A stretch of DNA of 64,000 bases. It comes from Microlunatus speluncae. GTDB taxonomy: Bacteria; Actinomycetota; Actinomycetes; Propionibacteriales; Propionibacteriaceae. The notes under the pieces were generated by a model. The model worked only from the letters and a program-made list of their open reading frames with translations, ran no database searches and was not told where the DNA came from. This document shows, in pieces, positions 63,606 through 64,000 of the stretch. The position numbers were made by a program, and so were the translations under genes. Positions within the stretch are counted from its first letter, which is position 1. The number at the start of each line of letters is the position of its first letter. The stretch lies in the NCBI RefSeq assembly GCF_009299835.1, contig NZ_VKCZ01000005.1:155107-219106 (forward strand). Reading direction: 5' to 3'.

Positions 63606-63935
63606 ATGGCACGTCCGTCGAAGTATCCCCGTGAGGTGCGGGTGCGTGCGGTCCGGCTGGTCGCTGAGGCGATGGAGCGCGGCGACTACCCGACCGAGTT
63701 CGAAGCGATCCGCAGGATCGCGGGTCAGCTCGGGATCGGGTCGGCCGAGACCCTGCGGAAATGGGTCCGCCAGACAGAAGTTGATCATGGTGTTCGGCCC
63801 GGTAAGACGACTGAGGACATCGCTGAGATCAAGGAGTTGAAGAAGGAGAACGCCGAGCTGCGCCGGGCGAATGAGATTTTGAAGTCGGCATCGGCTTTCT
63901 TCGCGGCGGAGCTCGACCGCCCACCCAGGTACTGA
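63606..63935 (+). CDS. IS3 family transposase OrfA
   Basis: 109 residues. Helix-turn-helix of the IS3 OrfA type: ARPSKYPREVRVRAVRLVAEAM and RRIAGQLGIGSAETLRKWVRQ (about 28-75), then a leucine-zipper-like coil IKELKKENAELRRANEILKSASAFFAAELDRP at the end. It binds the inverted repeats. ATG 63606 has GGAGG upstream. OrfB overlaps in the -1 frame, so the active transposase is made by frameshifting, probably at the ATTTTGAAG run near 63875. Confidence 0.93.
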   Translation: MARPSKYPREVRVRAVRLVAEAMERGDYPTEFEAIRRIAGQLGIGSAETLRKWVRQTEVDHGVRPGKTTEDIAEIKELKKENAELRRANEILKSASAFFAAELDRPPRY

Positions 63936-64000
63936 CCGTGTTCATCGACGAACACCGCGATCAGTTCGGGGTCGAGCCGATCTGTCGCGTGCTCACCGAG
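63896..64000 (+). CDS. IS3 family transposase OrfB, N-terminal fragment
   Basis: The -1 frame relative to orfA is open from before 63896 to the window end and reads TVFIDEHRDQFGVEPICRVLTE, the conserved start of IS3 OrfB. The DDE integrase domain lies beyond the window. It has no start of its own that is needed if expressed by frameshift; GTG 63938 is a possible independent start. Confidence 0.85.

Larger units (their letters stand above)
63557..64000 (+). mobile_element. IS3-family (IS6110-like) element, left end, cut by the window
   Basis: TGAACCGCCCCGG at 63557-63569 followed by GTGTCTGGAGACTTC closely matches the known terminal repeat of IS6110-type IS3 elements. OrfA and the beginning of orfB follow. 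The right end is outside the window. Confidence 0.85.

Overview
High-GC DNA with frequent GTG starts, dense 4-bp (ATGA/GTGA) gene couplings and many genes whose only visible promoter is a TAnnnT -10 six to eight bases before the start codon (leaderless). The gene order sepF-yggT-divIVA-dksA-like-lspA-rluD-pyk, a PdtaR-type ANTAR regulator and the Tad pilus gene set point to an actinobacterium. Codon habit and gene order suggest Propionibacteriales, perhaps Microlunatus-like; that placement is inference.

Layout. 1-5660: division and housekeeping genes (sepF end, yggT, divIVA, DksA-like, lspA, rluD, pyk). 5671-7281: TetR regulator, tRNA-Leu(CAA), PdtaR-like regulator. 7489-13037: complete branched-chain amino acid ABC operon livKHMGF; LivM carries an extra N-terminal membrane domain. 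13044-17285: exonuclease/phosphatase-family protein, DsbA-like protein, TetR regulator, and a two-gene DUF2089 plus toast-rack-like module. 17286-18856: about 1.6 kb without a convincing gene, holding a 114-bp tandem array, a 16-bp palindrome and a long hairpin.

18857-42219 is one large Tad/Flp pilus island. It has a prepilin peptidase (21473), a core operon (24256-32704: zinc-ribbon protein, CpaB, a CpaE-TadE fusion, TadE-like, TadA, TadB, TadC, histidine kinase, response regulator), two paralogous VWA surface proteins, an Flp pilin and a TadG-like protein. Around these lie proteins with Flp-type prepilin N-termini joined to larger domains, including two SGNH/GDSL hydrolases. The five Flp-type genes share a promoter: palindromic boxes of the form TGGGYCCNNGGRCYCA placed 22-23 bp before a TAnnnT -10; in three of them the -10 lies exactly six bases from an ATG. 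My reading is a co-regulated set of pilin-tagged extracellular proteins, including enzymes, delivered or anchored through the Tad machinery. This is the strongest candidate for an undescribed system here.

42306-54799: thioesterase, DNA polymerase I, CcdC-like membrane protein, a DesK/NarL-type two-component system, an atypical SDR, HAD phosphatase, dicarboxylate/amino-acid symporter, a CehA/McbA-type metallohydrolase with a Cys-rich partner, and a small protein. 54909-62019: LacI regulator divergent from a CUT1 sugar ABC operon (two permeases, one lipoprotein) with two Gfo/Idh/MocA oxidoreductases; a pair of mirror-image operator sites sits in the shared promoter region. 62122-64000: dispersed-repeat cluster, an IS110-family transposase, and the left end of an IS3-family (IS6110-like) element that runs off the window.

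Short palindromic and interspersed repeats occur between genes throughout (5671, 14029, 18841, 49039, 50015, 50112, 54876, 62122).
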